Source of the DNA: Apostichopus japonicus
Lineage: Eukaryota > Echinodermata > Holothuroidea > Aspidochirotida > Stichopodidae
DNA: 64,000 nt
Reading direction: 5' to 3'
NCBI RefSeq assembly: GCF_037975245.1
Contig: NC_092579.1
Location: forward strand, 4,676,001 to 4,740,000
Positions 23,561 to 35,638 of the stretch are shown here, piece by piece. Position numbers and translations under genes: made by a program. The stretch's first letter is position 1; every line of letters starts with the position of its first letter. The notes beneath the pieces are model-generated. The model saw nothing but the letters and a program-made list of their open reading frames with translations. It ran no database searches and had not been told where the DNA came from.

Positions 23561-25114
23561 CTACGCAGAGTCATTTCTTGAAAGGCAAGTAATAAAATGC
23601 GCTGTACAAACTAAAAACATCAGGATTAGTACTACAAACGTCACAAAAACGATCAAACTCACGCGTTCCGAAAACAAAGCACCGCTTGAAGTCGAACCAA
23701 CTGTATGTCCGTCATAATCAAAACTGGTTACCGTGGTGATCTTTGATTCGCAGAAAATATGGAAAGGAAAAGAAACAGTTGTACTTTGATTACCATATCT
23801 AGGGTCAACGCATACTGTTAACGTAGGGCGAATACCACCAGAAAATGACCATGTGAGGTAATTAAAGAGATTACAATTACACGTCCAATTATTAAATCTA
23901 ATGTCAAGCACAAATGGATCCATGACATCGAATAGCTGCTCTGGTAAACTTGAAAGGTTGTAGGCGGTAAGATCGACAAATCGGAGATTTTGGGTACCAA
24001 TGAATGACAGACCATGTACTGTATGGATCTGATTGTTGCGTAAATTGATGGTCTTTAAGTTTATGTTATTTTTGAAGGCGTCATTAGGTAGTTGAGTTAG
24101 TTTGTTTTCTGCGAGACTTAATCCAACAAGTCTGGGAAGTTGTCGTAAAAATGATACGGGGACTCTATGAAGGTTGTTTCCATTTAAGAGAAGAGAAGTG
24201 AGATTATGGGTTTCGAAACCAAAAACAAATCGATCTATAACAGAGATCTGATTTCTGTCAACAAATAGAAGTTTAAGGCCAGTAAACCCACTCAATGTGA
24301 AGCCTTTCAAAGATTGCAAAAGATTTCCTGTCAAGCTAAGAGTTTGACAGGAATTTACTTCGACGGATATATTAGATAGTTCCGTGATTCTACTATCATC
24401 CAGGTAAATGCCGATGAGCTTGGTCAGTTCTGGTACTCTTTGAAATAGTTCAAAGGAAAACCGATCCAAAATATTATTGGACAGAACTATAGACTTCAAA
24501 CTGAAGACGCCGTTCAGCGCATCTGGGTGAACTTGATTTAAGTTGTTTCCTTTCACAAACAGTATTCCAAGTTTATGATTTGTATGAAAAGCATTTTCTG
24601 GAATAGTTAGAATGTTGTTATAGGAGAGATCAAGGTACGTAAGATTGGGTAGATTCTCTAATACTTTGATCGGTACTGATGATAATGCATTATATTGAAG
24701 ATGAAAACTTTTAATCTGTTGATTGTTTTCAACTAGAGAATCATTTAAGACTAAAATACCATTCGACGATAACACCAGCGTCTCTAGTTGAGGCAATGGT
24801 GGAAGGATCACTAATCCATTCTGAAGACTTGATATATTAGTGAAAGTAACAAGTAGTGTTGCGTATCCTTGAAGGGTCGGCTCCTCAGGAAAAGTGTTTA
24901 TATTTCTCGTCTGCCCGTTGCAATTTAAGGTGCCAAAATTACTTTGACATTGCTCAGAACATGTTGCAACACGAAATACGATGACAGTTATAAACACTAT
25001 TGATAGTGATAGAAGTTTCTGTCCAGCTAAGAACATGATGACCGAAGTGGTCTTGTGATATGGCAGCTTTCCCTTCGAGGTCTCTCTGCAGGGTGAACCT
25101 TTTTGGAAAGGCAT
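23561..25114 (-). CDS. LRR1: intronless leucine-rich-repeat transmembrane receptor (A1)
   Basis: 517 codons, probably a cell-surface recognition protein. Residues 27-50 are a signal peptide (MFLAGQ then LLSLSIVFITVIVF); M27 at 25,034-25,036 may be the true start, giving 491 residues. LRRNT cysteines are at 52, 56 and 65. About 12 LRRs (roughly 110-395) follow LxxLxLxxNxL; LRRCT has NNWTCNCNLF and later CVDPRYGN and FCES cysteines. A membrane helix (LIVFVTFVVLILMFLV) precedes a tail ending CLSRNDSA. There is no TIR or other signalling domain, so a partner or adaptor would be needed. Several N-glycosylation sequons (NIS, NLT, NWT, NQS). Related in build to TLR ectodomains and other LRR-only receptors. 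Function unknown; immune recognition is inferred from tandem duplication and concave-face variation. Confidence 0.9.
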   Translation of the reverse strand: MPFQKGSPCRETSKGKLPYHKTTSVIMFLAGQKLLSLSIVFITVIVFRVATCSEQCQSNFGTLNCNGQTRNINTFPEEPTLQGYATLLVTFTNISSLQNGLVILPPLPQLETLVLSSNGILVLNDSLVENNQQIKSFHLQYNALSSVPIKVLENLPNLTYLDLSYNNILTIPENAFHTNHKLGILFVKGNNLNQVHPDALNGVFSLKSIVLSNNILDRFSFELFQRVPELTKLIGIYLDDSRITELSNISVEVNSCQTLSLTGNLLQSLKGFTLSGFTGLKLLFVDRNQISVIDRFVFGFETHNLTSLLLNGNNLHRVPVSFLRQLPRLVGLSLAENKLTQLPNDAFKNNINLKTINLRNNQIHTVHGLSFIGTQNLRFVDLTAYNLSSLPEQLFDVMDPFVLDIRFNNWTCNCNLFNYLTWSFSGGIRPTLTVCVDPRYGNQSTTVSFPFHIFCESKITTVTSFDYDGHTVGSTSSGALFSERVSLIVFVTFVVLILMFLVCTAHFITCLSRNDSA

Positions 25115-25179
25115 ATATCGGCGGTTGGCTCAGTCTATAGTTGTATCTATTTCAAAACTATACTTGTTAAGCTACAGCA

Positions 25180-25338
25180 CTAAGTTAATTCTTGAAGTTT
25201 CTTACTCCTAACCGTAACGTATGTGTTTATGGATTTTATGATCTCAGTCAGTTTCAGTTGATCTTTAGAAATCGCTTTTTTACTCGTTGGTTCCTTGTGG
25301 ACGTCAATCTGTAAGTTAAAATCACCAACCGTTACCAT
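25180..25338 (-). pseudogene. CR1-type endonuclease remnant upstream of LRR1
   Basis: 53-codon frame starting MVTVGDFNLQID and continuing KDQLKLTEIIKSINTYVTV. GDFNLxxD and the following helix are typical of the CR1-like LINE endonuclease. It lies 65 bp upstream of the LRR1 start on the same strand. Copies are at 48,148-48,306, and broken ones near 41,010-41,128 and 61,320-61,432. Confidence 0.55.
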
Positions 25339-27780
25339 GAAGCAAGTTAACTACTATATATATATGATCATGAACAACTGGTCGAAATGAAATCGCAGTT
25401 CCAATCGCAAATGCGTAGCGCTTCGTCCGAGTGTCAAAAGATAGTGAGAAAACTTTAACAAGTCTATACTCTTCAACGAAACAATTGAATTATATTTCTC
25501 TTACTGTAAAAACGATTGCAGCTCACCATGCTACGACCAACCTCTGAACCTTCTGTAAAACAATTCACTTCAATGCATACATTGAAGACTGTGCGGGGGT
25601 GTGAAGCTTTCAGTTGATGCAAACCACATTAAGAGACAAAACAACAAAATACCTCCTGGCACGGAGGAAAAATAGAACTAGTATATATTTTACTTCATTT
25701 TCTCTGAGATCGTTAGTGACCACGGTCTCAACGGGAGAGAAACTCGTTATTCAACTGCTGCTTTGTGTCATTTGCGAAATTACATTTATTTGCCTTCTTC
25801 CCTACCAAGTGTTTCTCTCAGTAAACAGAGGAATCCTTGCAGTTGCTCATTAACAGTGTACATAATCGGAAATAATAGGCGTCTTTAGTAGCATATACAC
25901 TTGTAATTATGCAACAGGTATAAGTGGCTTCATCTGCCAAATGCAAGGAAATTCCTTGCCAAACCTGATAGCAATCGGCCAAATGACAAAATAGGGAAAT
26001 CTGCAAAACTAAAGACCCCAGACAGCGGCATGACAAGTGCCAAAAAATGCAGACAGCAAAACTGCAGTGTGGTTTCGATGATGCTACATGAATAATTTTT
26101 TATCAATGTGACACACTAGGCTTTAGGGTATAGCCAGAATTAAAAACATACTTTAATCTAAGTAGTAAAACAAATGGCATTGAGATATAACAAACAATAT
26201 TAACATTGGCAGCTAATGACCGAGATGGAAACTTTTCTTGCATTCAGCATACAGGTTGATCTCTACCAAAAACAACAGGCTTCTTCTGCCTAATGTGTTA
26301 CACCTACAAGACGTACATTAAGCAGGTTCCCAAAATTTTGCGTCTGGTTTGCCTCTAAAACATCTATCTAGGCGACAGTTGATTTTCAAAAACGGCGCTT
26401 GGGCATTTCCCAATTATTACATCTAACCCTGAAATATTTATTCGGCACTCGACAAATGCGTATTACCAAATACGACGAAAAACAACAACGGAAGCAAAGA
26501 TATAATACCGATGATTCACAATGATATAGTCCATTCCAATAGCAACTGTTACTAAGTCAGATAAAGATTGTAGTTATGTTTAGGTGTTGTCGGATTGGGA
26601 AAGGAATTGGCAGACGAGAAAGTAGACGAAAGGGCAGTTATATGTACAATGAAATAAAATACAACTGTCCTTGTTATTACATAAAATTATACACAAAAAA
26701 AACCAACGTACCGGTACTTACACACTTAGACCTTAAGTTAACGCGCGCAGAGGTACCTCCTTTTGGTAGGGTGCAGTGATGTAGGGGTTGGTCCGACCGC
26801 TTGGTACGAGACTGGTGATGTTACTGCGTTTTCCACAGGTAAGTATTTATAAAAGTACAGGTAAGCAGGTTATTAATTCTGACTGATTACGATAAATAAG
26901 ACATCGGTGTTGGGCAGAGTTACAGGAAACAGAAAAGGGTTGTTATAAGGTAAAAATTCCAGACAGGTTCACATGTTATGACAAGAAGGAATAACTCAAA
27001 CAGCAGAAGCCGAGGATCTGAGAGGCTGCGTCACGGGAAAGAGGCATAGAGCTACGTGGAACTGCTCGTTATATAGGGAGTTCAGCCGACCCGTAACCGC
27101 ACCTTAGTATTCAGCATGACGTGGCTTGACAATAAGGAATTCGGCCACAAACTAAGAATGGTGAACACGGTATCCAGACAAAAACAAATTGACTTTGCAT
27201 AACACAACGTATCGACAAACAGTACAACGTTTCATTACACACCTTTGTGCACAGGGATGTATGCAGCGACGTACATGGCAAAGCTAGCGACACACTTAAG
27301 TCAATGGAGATTTGGTCGAGGCTTTTGATTATCATCTTCGGATGCCCTAAGTTTCTATTACCAACAGCCTCTTCTATTCTTATGTAGCGTATCTTACATG
27401 TTATCCAATAGGCTGGTCGGTGGGAGATACGGTGGATTATAAAACAAGTTTTCCACAATTTGACCCCTGGTAACTCAAAAAAACATTTGAATTCCACACA
27501 AAAAATAGGCTATTTGTACTTGACGTGTCACAACTACATATTAGATTGGTCCAAGCTTCCCTACTTGAATGATCGTGTTTACAATGTTTTCACAACTTGA
27601 CCTCTGGTGATCCCAAATAATATTCCCCCCCCCCTATCGTTTACAAAGCTGAGGGAATCCTTCCAATTCCCTGCAAATTTGCTGAAAGAATCCCATAAAA
27701 TCGAGTAAACGGATATCTTAAAAGCTTAAATTTGGTCAGAAAAGCATTAATGGACTGAAAATTGCTTCGCATCTGGCAAA
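25339..27780. other. A1-specific upstream region, non-coding
   Basis: The first 650 bp are shared with B units (TGTGCGGGGGTGTGAAGC, AGTGGCTTCATCTGCCAAATG) and could hold the LRR1 promoter; a TATATATATAG stretch lies about 245 bp upstream of the LRR1 start. Beyond about 26,000 the sequence is found only in A units. At 27,060-27,080 a minus-strand CCCTATATAACGAGC string hints at a promoter or solo LTR, unproven. Confidence 0.4.
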
Positions 27781-27789
27781 AACATATCC

Positions 27790-28535
27790 CTAATAAACAG
27801 TAAACCGGCGTCGTGAAGTTTTTGTCATAAACAATGTATTATCAATAACATTATTGTTCCAAAGGATTTGCTCACCAAAGTGATCCGAAGGTATTTTAAA
27901 GGTAGCCTTACTGCAAGTTATACAAATTTGCCTGATGAAGTAATTTTTTATACAGGAAATATCCTGGTCATGAAAATTACAATTGAAAGCAACTCTATAC
28001 CAAACGGTGACAGAGAGTAATGAAATGAAAGAGCTCCTAATACCCCAAGTTGGCATTATTTCAATAGCGCTTGACTCAAGAGGTTTTAAGAGCATTAGCA
28101 AATTCTGTAAACATGTATTACTTTTACCCCCACCCCTCTTCAATTGGATTATACATAGTAAGTCTCCTAACTTTATCAGTTTTACCGTTTCAAAGTCAAA
28201 AATAGTAGCCTACTCTGGATTTGATTAATTAAATCTTTTGGAGGTTTTGGCAGAACCTGAAAAAGAAAACAAGTTGGCTGATTGCAAAAGATTTCCAATA
28301 GGTATAAAATCAATAAAGTGCAGAAGACCCGCAATATTATTTGCCGTAGTGTGATTGATCAATTCCAGCACAGAACGAATATTTTCCCCAATAAACTTGA
28401 TTTTGAAAAAAAAAAACACAGTTTGATTATCCCCAACAGTATTGTCGACGATTCGTTTTAACTTGTTAGCCAATGCTTTTGCTCCTATCTTGTAGTCAGT
28501 GTTAAGAAGACTAATTGGCCTATAGTTAGTTATAA
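27790..28535 (-). pseudogene. L1/Tx1-like LINE, RT and C-terminal part (A1)
   Basis: Minus-strand frames show NYRPISLLNTDYKIGAKALA, FIGENIRSVLELINHTT and LHFIDF, the RT fingers of L1/Tx1-type LINEs, then a C-terminal FGEQILWNNNVI motif. Frames are shifted and joined by deletions. It is the 3' half of an element split by a plus-strand LINE inserted at about 28,538. Confidence 0.75.
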
Positions 28536-28537
28536 AC

Positions 28538-31500
28538 TAGAAGCTACAACTGGAAGCTAGAAGCTACAAAATAGAAGATGCGGTGGGGTTTGACTATTTT
28601 TTAATAATGAATTAAGTTTCAATTGCATACCTGATATATCACTTTTTAATGATTCAATTGAGTCATTGTTCATTGAGGTTAATGCCCACAAAGTAAAGGA
28701 TACATATATTATTGGTGTTGTATACAGACCACCCGGTAGCTCACTGGAAGGTTTTAGTTTTAGTATACAAAATATATGTCATAAACTAACAGAAAGTCGT
28801 TGCAAATGTTACATAATGGGTGATCTTAAGATTAAGTTGTCAAATAATACACCCAAGCCGAAAAGGTGTGAGCTTATATTTGTTCTCAACGTGTAGCATA
28901 TTATGCATTTATATGCCAGGGTGTTATAACACACTAACAGGTGTTATGTTTTGGGAGCATGCGAGAGCTAGATATGTTAAAGATACAATACAGTAAATCG
29001 TAGTGGTATTATATATATTTTTATTTTTTATTTATATATATATATATATTTTTTTTATATTTTTTTTTATATAATATATAATATAAAATTATTTTTTATT
29101 TTTTATATTTATATATATATATATATTTAACACAGGCCGCAATAAAATGTGCCTCTAGCATAACACGTGTTATCATGTTATAACACAGATGCATATAAAT
29201 GCGCAATATATTCAAGTCGAAAACGCTATTATAAGCAACTGTACAATTCGGTTCGGGTGAATAATAAAGCATCCTCTGGCTTTTTACAGAAATGTTTTTT
29301 CCCTATAAGTACTAAACCAACTCGTATTACCAGTAACTCATCTGCATTAATTGATAACATTACTACAAATGTTGATACTGTTATTACAACAGGTATACTT
29401 GTAACTGATATAACTAATCACTTTCCCATATTTCCTAAGGTTGTAGGATCAACAAACAGATCAGACAACCCTTTGGATATCCGTAATTATAGAAAAAATA
29501 GCATAAGAACTTTTATTTCAGAGATTAAACGAAAAAACATGGGACAATGTTTTGAATAAAACTGATGCTAATACTGCATATAATTCATTCTACGATTGCT
29601 TTAATCTAAGTTATAATAATTGTTTTCCGATTCATTACATCAGTAAAACGAAAGGGTGTAAGAAGAGACATCCTTGGATCACGAAAGTATCTTATCATCC
29701 ATTAAAAGAAAGAAATTTCTTTTTTTAAACGCTAGTTTTAAGAACACTACAAATAGTAACAAGTCTACGTACAAAATATATCGCAACAAACTAAATCCAC
29801 TCATTAGATTATCTAAAAGGTTATATTTCAATAATGAATTCAATGAAACCAGAAACAATGTAAATAACACTTGGAAAGCAATTAACAGTATTCTTCATAA
29901 TTCTTCGTAAGCAATCGTCATATCATGCTACTTTTAAAGGAGATAATGTAGAGACTAGCAATGAGGATACAATTGCCAACTATTTTAATAATTACTTTGT
30001 AAATGTAGGTCCTTCGCTTGCCAGAAAATTAAAAAACAATTGCAAGGCAGAACATTTTATCCATAGTTACAATTCGAACAGTCATTCTGTATTTATTTAT
30101 CCAGTAACTGAAGAAGAAATTTAAAAAATAGTCAATTCAAGTCTGAAAACCCCAAAAAGCAGCAGGATATGATAACTTTCAACCTGATATTGTTATAAAG
30201 TTGTACCTTTTACTGTTGAACCTTTGACGCACATCTGTATAATTTCATTCAATACTGGCATAGTTCCAGAAAAAGTAAACATTGACAAAGTTATATCAAT
30301 AATTAATAAGGGAGAAACTAGTGACTATGCGAATTACCGCCCTATATCTTTGCTATCACGTTTTTCTAAAATTATTGAACGCCTTATGTTTAATCGTATT
30401 TATAGCTGTCTTAGCAGATACAATATTTTATGTAAAGAACAGTATGGTTTTCGCCCTGACCATTCAACTAAACATGCTTTGGCAGACGCCATTGACAACT
30501 TGTTTACTGAAGTTGACCATAATAAAACATGTATTGGCGTCTTCCTTGATCTTTCAAAGCTTTTGACACTATCGACCACAACATTTCATTGACCAATTTA
30601 TCCTTCTATGGTATCAGAGGAACCACGCTTAACTGGCTAGACAGCTATCTTTCTAATAGATATCAATAAACCTCATATACGTACTCAAAATATAAACTTG
30701 CTAAAATCACCTGTGGGGTACCTCAATGATCTATTTTTGGCCCCTTAGTATCCATTATATGTCAATGACATTTGCCAAGTCTCTAAAATTGCTAACATTA
30801 CATTATTTGCTGACGATGCTAATATTTTCTTCCATTCTGATAATCTAGACACACTACAAAGTACTGTTTCTAATGAATTCAGTAAATTCTATGATTGGTT
30901 TACTGCTAATAAACTATCTATTAACTTTGCGAAAACTATTTATATTGCTTTCAACACTGATAGAAAATTCATTGGGATAAAGACATAATAATGAACGGTA
31001 AAATCATAATCATGTAACTACTACGAAATTTTTAGGTGTTGATATTGACTGTAATTTATCATGGCTCAACAACATATCATCGATTTCTTACAAAGTCGCA
31101 AGAAATATTGGAATACTCTCTAAATTGAAGCATTTCTTCCCACATAATATACGTAGAACGCTTTATAAAACACTGATCTTACCACACCTAACATACTGTA
31201 CAATTATTTGGTCTGGGACACACAATATGAATCTTGATCACCTTAGCAAACTCCAAAAAAGGAGCTATTCGTCACATTACCCATTCTGCACCACGGGAAC
31301 ACACTAGTCCGCTATTCAAGAAACTAAACTTGCTTATACTCGATGATATCATCAAAATGAATTGGAATGGGTTACTGCCGGAAACAGTTTTGTAATAATA
31401 GTAACAAAACTTTTTATCACTATCAAACGAGACATACTTATAATGCACATCGTAATTTTTACCGTACCACTATTGGAACCTATAGCTTTCGTAGCCGTAT

Positions 31501-31861
31501 AATTAAAACATGGAATTCCCTTCAGATAATATACAGGCCAAAAAGTCGTTGAGTTTATTTAAGAAGTATTTGAGAAAAGACATCATCACAACATACTAAT
31601 ACGGTCTTTATGCTGCATTTATATATATTAAGTGATTACATACACAGGCTAAATTCTTTATGAATTAGTACAATGTTATCCTGTCTAGTTATTACTCCTT
31701 AAAGTATCTGTATCATTCTGCTCATTTAACTTGTATTATATTTTTCTTCTTTACCAGGGAGTCTTCTACTCTGTTAAGCCAATTCAGGCTTTATAAAAGA
31801 CTTCCTTTCACATTGTAATTGTTAGATTTTTGTGTGAAACAAATAAATAAACAAACAAACC
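28538..31861 (+). mobile_element. Jockey/CR1-like LINE inserted in the L1/Tx1-like element (A1)
   Basis: Endonuclease part: IIGVVYRPPGSSLEGFSF and CYIMGDLKIKL (28,666-28,896), TKPTRITSNSSALIDNI and DITNHFPIF (29,290-29,440). RT part: YRPISLLSRFSKIIERLM, QYGFRPDHSTKHAL, IGVFLDLSK (30,330-30,560), CGVPQ, LFADDANIF (about 30,810), FLGVDIDCNLSW and LPHLTYCTIIWSG (31,030-31,210). Several frameshifts and stops make it dead. The 3' end is an (AAATA/AAACA) tail at 31,840-31,861. Left and right neighbours are adjacent parts of one L1/Tx1-like RT (NYRPIS / PDKDP), which fixes the insertion site. Confidence 0.85.
28897..29212. mobile_element. Palindromic MITE-like insert with AT-rich core (A1)
   Basis: Imperfect terminal inverted repeats of about 50 bp (ATT(AT/GC)GCATTTATATGC then TGTTATAACA...TAACA(G/C)GTGTTATG) flank a core almost purely A and T at 29,010-29,130. 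It interrupts the LINE endonuclease frame. No clear target duplication seen. Confidence 0.7.
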
Positions 31862-32310
31862 TAGGGTCCTTATCCGGTTAACGAATAACAGTAATAACCC
31901 CTCTACTTTGACCAAGAAAAGACCAATTGTGTCTATAAAACTCAGTAGAGAAACTATCACTACCGGGAGATTTACCATGAGGCATTGATCATAAGGCTTT
32001 TTGATATTCATCAAAAGTAATGGGCCCGTCACAAGAGCTGGGGTCCGATTCCTCTGAGTGAAGTCAGGCGAATCTCTAATAAAATGCAAAGGATTACATG
32101 GTGCATGAGAGTATGAAGACTATAAAACAAACTTATTTCACGAAGAATATCTCCACTGTTAGTGGTGACATTGCCCCCATTGACATTTAAACTAAAAATG
32201 TTGTTTGCTTTGATACGCCTTTTCTAATTTCAGAAAATGTTTAGTGCTATTTTTCACCAGCTTCAACGAGATCTCGACCGAACAATAATGACATGAAGCT
32301 TGCCATCATG
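31862..32310 (-). pseudogene. L1/Tx1-like LINE, linker before RT (A1)
   Basis: Minus strand reads PITFDEYQKAL...MPHGKSPGSDSF and then VRPDKDP-like sequence, the conserved segment between endonuclease and RT. Upstream it shows WVEAGEKSTKHFLKLEKA-type sequence, clearer in copy 2. Confidence 0.7.
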
Positions 32311-33427
32311 GTCATGGACGGCGATCATGGGGGGGGGGGACATGTCCCTCCCAATATTTTAGGTGGGGGATATAGTATCTAATATCCCCCCAATATTTGG
32401 TGACATAGTCTTTTTGTGTGGCTATAAATAGAAAGTAATGCGTGAGATTATTTATCGAAATCATATGTGGCGGTGGCTAAAACTTCATCTACATCCACAT
32501 GCTGCAAGAGGTAAATGACTCTTCGTGGTCGTTTCTGTGACCTGTGACCGTATAGCATGATGTCACTCATGATTATTATCATAATGTCTGTACATCTCTT
32601 GTGTATGAGTGTAATTACGTACAATCATATATATGAACCACATCGATAAAACATATGGGTTCAATGGGTTTCCATTTGGCCTGTTTCCTACAATATTTCT
32701 AACCGCAGGCGCGTAGCCTAGGGTAAAAGGGGAGACCGCCCCCCCCCCCCCGAGCATATTTTTCGTATTTATTTTTATGATATCGAAGTTTTATAGTAGC
32801 CGTTATAAGAGGTTTTAATATTTGTACACCAATAAATTAACTGTGTCTGAACTTTCGAAAATTCCCTGACCACCATTCTTCATCATACTTCCCCTCTACT
32901 CGTGCAATTTTGACCGGTCTGTTAGGGGTTGGAGGAGGTTTTTCTATATTGGTTGTTCATAGATGAAATTTTGTGCAACATTATGGGTATGTTTTGAGTG
33001 AATTTATCACGAGAAAAGTTAATTTCCAAATTCTGAACAAATAATTGGCTTAAAACCTTGAAAAGTGGGGTTGACGGATATTGTAGGCCGCGACGTAGAA
33101 TCACCTACAAAGCAATGATCCACAGAGATGTGATGAGGGGTAAGATGATGTGTGACTGGTGACAATCTTCAAAAAGATTATATGAAAAGAATAATTGAAA
33201 ATACTTGTTTCTCAGGCAAAATTGACATCTGGTTGGTCAGTTTCAATCCCGAGAAGAGCCCTTTCCGGTGATCTGGGGGGTATCAAAACCAGAAAATGTC
33301 TTTTACGCTGCACGCCAACCGACGGTGCAATTGATGGCGCTACACATAAATTACGTTTTGTAACGAGCTGGTTGTGTACCAATTCGCGCCACCCGGGTTA
33401 GTAAATCCTGAATACGTCCCTGATTAG
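32310..33427. mobile_element. Composite insertion in the L1/Tx1-like LINE with hAT-like termini (A1)
   Basis: Non-coding. A G-tract-rich part (CCCCCCAATATTT twice) is followed by a segment bounded by CAGGCGCGTAGCC (32,707) and, inverted at 33,427, CAGGGACGTATTCAGG. Such CAGGG ends are typical of hAT-type non-autonomous elements, but I could not find matching 8-bp target duplications. Confidence 0.4.
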
Positions 33428-33800
33428 TATTGAAGAATTTAAGTGACGAGAAACATCATTGAAGAAAGCAGGATTATCTTGGTTAGGGCAATAGGTACAG
33501 ACCATGGTAAAGAGCCGATGATTGTAGCAAAAGTCAACAATAATACATCTACCATGCTGATCATTATGCACTTTAACAATGTCAACCGAAAGATTTGCAT
33601 TAAAAAGAATAGCAACACCTTTACTTAAAGCAGTGCCACTCATTAGTCCACAAGCGCTCCAAGTCAGGGGAACTTTGCGTTTCCTATATAAGAATGATAT
33701 TAAAGCGGTTGCGATGAAAATATGCAAATTGTTGTCTACGATTATTACTTTGCCTTAAGCCCCTGACATTACAGGAGCAAATCTTAATATCAGCGAGGGA
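33428..33800 (-). pseudogene. L1/Tx1-like LINE endonuclease (A1)
   Basis: Minus strand reads IKICSCNVRGL, ETQSSPDLERLW, LSKGVAILFNA, then a tyrosine-containing CTYCPNQDNPAFFNDVS block, the N-terminal APE-type endonuclease of L1/Tx1 LINEs. Frame shifts are present. It is cut at 33,427 by the composite insert. Confidence 0.75.
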
Positions 33801-34187
33801 AATGAAAAATGAATATGAATCGAAATGTGAAATTCATTCCTTGCATCCAATTGTACTAACGACGAAAAACAAAGTTGAGATGGATATAAAGTCCACAAAT
33901 ACACGAACACAGAAAAACACAAATAAAATCCATAAAAGCAGTCAAAAGAGAAGCATCATGTCCGGGATCTACTTGGGTAAACAAAAGTCCCGTTGATGGT
34001 TTCTTGTGGGGATGTATTTCAATGTTGACAGAGTGTTGCTGGACAGCAGGAATGACAAAATAATTTTAGAATAGATTGGAGCCATAATGTAGGGGAATGG
34101 TGCAGCAATTTAGTGGCCGTCAGGAAAGACATCATTCCTCTCTAGAGGCCTCCAGAAAATAATGATTATCATCATAATAATAATTAT

Positions 34188-35285
34188 ATGACCTCGATCG
34201 GTCGTAATGTTGTTGTCAAAACATTTGCTTTGTCGCAGCTTGTTTTTCTCATTTACTTAAGATCTTACGGAAAAGAACTTATTTTTTACTTTAATTGCTC
34301 AGAGAATGACATCATAAATATTTCAAATCCTTTCATTTACCAAATCGTTAGTGCGTGGTGTGAAATTTCAGTTATGAACCCGAATAGTATCTTTGGAAAT
34401 CAAATTATCTGGAAATATTCCCACATACGTATTAACAATGATATTATTTTGTACAAGAATTTACCCCTGAAAAATGTATATTATGTTGGGGATTTGTTTA
34501 ATAATGACGGGAGACCTCTCCTGTTTGATTGTTTTAAGCGCAAATTCCATATTATGCGTTTTCCTTTCACCCTATATTGGGATTTAATTGATAGTACCCC
34601 GAAAAGTTGGAGAGGGGCTGCTTGCGTTAGAAATAATATCGATAATGACAACATAATTCTATTCAATGAAGTTCTAAAATCCTCATCAGTCTCCCAACTA
34701 GTTTATAAGCGCCATTTGCGTCGTCTATGAGACATACCAACCGCCATTGAAAAGTGGAATGCGACCTTCACCAACTTAACCTACAATGACTGGCATCACT
34801 TCTTTCATATGCCGTACCGCACTGTCTCTGAAGCTTAAATCCAATTATTCCAGTTCAAATTTATTCATAGAATTGTTGCCACGAATAGGCTTCTTTCATT
34901 GATGGGTAAAAGTGATTCAGGTCTTTGTACCTTACTTAAAATTGAAACTGAGAATATTGAGCACTTATTTTGGAAATCTCCCATAACTGCCTCTTTTATT
35001 ATAGATGTTGAAAATATGTTTCTTAAGAAGCAGTTCTTTTTTTCAAAGCAGGATATCTTTTTTTGGTTATAACAACGGTAGGGGACATACCTATAACTTT
35101 CTGATAATTCATATGAAATACTTTATTTATGATTGCAAAAGGAATGAACGAAATCCATTAATCAATGAGTTTTTCTTTAAATTCAAATTCATAAACAATA
35201 TTGAAAGGTTCAACTATTTAAGAATTTCCAGCTTTAGAAAACATAAAGTTACTTTTGTGGAGTTATGGCACGCCTTTCCCTTATC
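34188..35285 (+). pseudogene. L1/Tx1-like LINE, C-terminal fragment, opposite orientation (A1)
   Basis: 180-codon frame (34,188-34,730) with LSQLVFLIYLRS, FGNQIIWKYSHIRIN and TPKSWRGAACV, then FKFIHRIVATNRLLSL and IEHLFWKS in further frames. It is homologous to the minus-strand fragment at 27,790-28,143 (shared FI-QI...FG-QI-W), so two members of one family lie head to head. Severely 5'-truncated. Its 3' end runs straight into the (ATC)n tract. Confidence 0.7.

Positions 35286-35638
<353 letters not shown>

Noticed and set aside
23818-24015. Alternative minus-strand frame within LRR1
   Set aside because: Out-of-frame shadow of the LRR coding sequence.
23561-25114. LRR genes as Toll-like receptors
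   Set aside because: The ectodomain layout fits, but there is no TIR domain and the tail is only a few residues long; no TIR exon is visible nearby.
26576-27497. Two frames (67 and 128 codons) repeated exactly at 49,546-50,467
   Set aside because: Their conservation reflects the recent block duplication, not selection; no recognisable domain.
32707-33427. Confident hAT transposon call
   Set aside because: Ends resemble hAT termini, but no 8-bp target duplication and no transposase were found; kept only as a low-confidence feature.
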